Shown in pieces: positions 42,901-45,900 of a stretch of DNA of 64,000 bases. The first letter of the stretch is position 1, and the number at the start of each line of letters is the position of its first letter. The stretch covers positions 49,947,438 to 50,011,437 of the forward strand of contig OX459096.1 of the NCBI GenBank assembly GCA_949775045.1, in the 5' to 3' direction. Source of the DNA: Metridium senile (taxonomy: Eukaryota > Cnidaria > Anthozoa > Actiniaria > Metridiidae). Under the pieces are notes generated by a model. It saw nothing but the letters and a program-made list of their open reading frames with translations. It had not been told where the DNA came from and made no database searches. Both the position numbers and the translations under genes were made by a program.

Positions 42901-45900
42901 TCTTTGACAATCATCAACAGCCTTCTGGTGTTCATTTAGCTTACTGTATGCCGCTGCCCTTTAATACAAAAGAGATTAGAAGAAAATGTATTAGTAAAAG
43001 TTATTCATTTGTTTTTATTTATTGATGAAATGTACTTAAACATCTAAGCTCTTGGCTTAAACCATGTGATGGCACAGGGAGCCTGGCTTTTTGACGTTTC
43101 TTTTCATTTTTCTCTCTCTTTATTTACGCTAATAATACGCTATATTATGTTTTCATCGGGATTCCTGTGGTATGAGACAGTATTGATGTAATTAACAGTA
43201 ACTCGATAGGAGGATTAACTCTTATCTGTAACGCACTCGCTAGTAACCGTTAATGTATAGAAGGGCTGAAACACTGCTAGATGCCTCAATTAAAACTCAT
43301 ATATAAAATGTTTTAAGCATTGTTTCATTGTTATAAAGCCTCCAAACGTTTGTGTAATAAACATACTTTATGTTAGGATGTTAAAATTTGAGGAAATCTG
43401 AAATAATACGATGCTATGCAGCAATATTTAAAAGTCTAGTTTTAGTTACATGTTCACCGCTAGTTGCCCTGACTGAGGAGCTTACGAAACTTAACTAAGC
43501 CGTTAAATAATTTTTATTCTTAGACGAGTAACAACTACTGATTTATGATCGTGGATTTTGTTATTCAAGTTTTTACTTGTACGGTTTACTTTGCATTGTT
43601 AGATGGATTGTGTCACGAATAGAGAGTGGCTGAAAATAGCTGGTCAGGGCAAGTAGCGGTGGTGCTGTTACGATAATCTAGCAGTAGTTTCGGCCCTTCT
43701 CAATTATTGACTGTTACTAGAGAGTGTGTTACAGATAAGAGTTTATCCTACTATTGAGTTACGGTTAATTACATCATCATGTTAAACGATAGGTCAGAAC
43801 TGTCTCCTTCCACAGGAATCCCGATGAAAACATAATATAGCGTATTATTAGCATAAATAAGAGAAAGAAAAATGAAAAGAAACGACAAAAAGCTGGGCGC
43901 CCTGTGGTGATGGATGAATAATAATAATATTTATTAGTCGGGCTAGAGGGCCAGACTCTAGGTTTACCTTTTAGACTATCTATCTATCTATCTATCTATC
44001 TATCTGTCATGTCGCGTATAGTCCCCCATGATGCTTTGGGAACGAACACAGTTACTTAATACTGTGCAGTCTAACATGCTAGTATATGATCGACTGCGCA
44101 TGAATGAAGCTATCCATGGGATAATAGGACTGGTATCAAACAAACAACGTGTCCCCTTATGTTGTTATTGACAATGATAGTTGGTGTTTTAAGCTAGTCA
44201 AATGAAAGTTTTACCTGTTACAAGGGTATACAGGGTTTGTGTTATCCAATTCTATAGCTTGTGTATAACAGTTGATTGCTTCTTGGTATTTCTCTCCTTT
44301 CATAAGCTGATTTCCTGAAACAAGAAACATTTGAAACATGTAGAAGGTAATCCTGATCATACAATGTCTGTACTAATCTTTCTAATGTTCAATTATTGAC
44401 ACATCATGTTTTATAATGGAAGAGATGTAGTTGCCCGATCAGATTCTAGACTAAAATATACAATAAATATTATTCAATTATAAATAAAGTGAAATCAATG
44501 AATAAAAATGTGATTAAACGTACCCTCTCCTTTGAGCTCCTCTGCTCTTTCTCTGTCTTTAGCTGTAGGTTCCAATACTGTATGCTTTTCACTTTTCTGT
44601 GAAAAACAATTAATATTTCTATCTATTAATATTTCGATTCCTGTCCCAGGCGATTGCGTTGTGTCCTTGGACAAGACACTTTACTCTCTATGTGCCTTGT
44701 CTTCTCGGATAAGGACGTAAAACCGGAGGTCCCATCTGCTTTCACTTTAATCCTATATAAGGTGGACGTTAAAGATCCCATTGTGCTATGTTCGCAAAGA
44801 GTAGAGGATTGTCTCCCGGTACAACGGTGATCTGGCCTCGGAGGCATTCACTAACAACACTCATGATTGTAAACTGCTGGTTTTCAGCAGTCCGATAAGT
44901 CCTCCATATACACACTAGTAGATTGTAAAGTGCTATGAGCTATTCGAGAGATATAACGCTATATAAATGAGGCATATTATTATTATTATTATATTATTAT
45001 CAGTTTAGCCAGAAATATGGGCATTAGTATAACAGATTTGTTCATCAGCAACAGTATGTTATTTTACTCTTTAAACAAACAAACATATACAAACCTCCTC
45101 TGGTATGTGCTCTTTGACATAGGTGTCAAATATTTCTTGCAATGTTTTATCAACTTTCAGTGATTCTTTTTGATTATCATCATAACTTTCTACATTGAAA
45201 ACTTGCTCCAAACACTGGATGGCAACTACATAAGTAAAACAATTAACAGATTATTAAGAATTTTTAATAATTCTTGAGATGGATTCTTTTGCTGTAGATG
45301 CACCTATTAAATAACTGATTGATTCACCTTGTCAAAAGCTAGCCTGTACTAACTATGCCTCAATCATTTGAAAGGTCATTTGAGACAAATTTGTTTTAAA
45401 ATAGATTCAATTATTCAGTTATTGTTTAGGTTATTGCAGAAATATAGAATGTTTGTATTATAGTTTGAATATAATGTATTTATTTGAATTTTAAATGATC
45501 TTTTCAATTTAACCAATCCATATCATGTGTGTGTGTTTATGCTGTCATTCATTTAGTGTCTATGTTGCCCTTCAACACTAAACCTGTTTGAGAGGAAATT
45601 GATTGACCTAAATCTAAAATCACTACCCTGTTCCAGAGATGATGCAACAGCCTGATAGTGTATGTATGACAGCCAGCCAGCATTTGACATAAATGATGTT
45701 ATACACATACTTTCACATAATTTCTTACTTGACATGGCATGCTAACATGCTTTGTAAAATATACTTTTTTAAGGTTATTGCCGCCATCTTGCCGGGGGGT
45801 GCAAACAAGCGCAATTATTTCATAAGAAAACAGGGAAGAATTAAAAGATTTTAAATTAATTGTTCTAAATTTGTGAGCATTAACTGCAAGAGGTTGAAAT

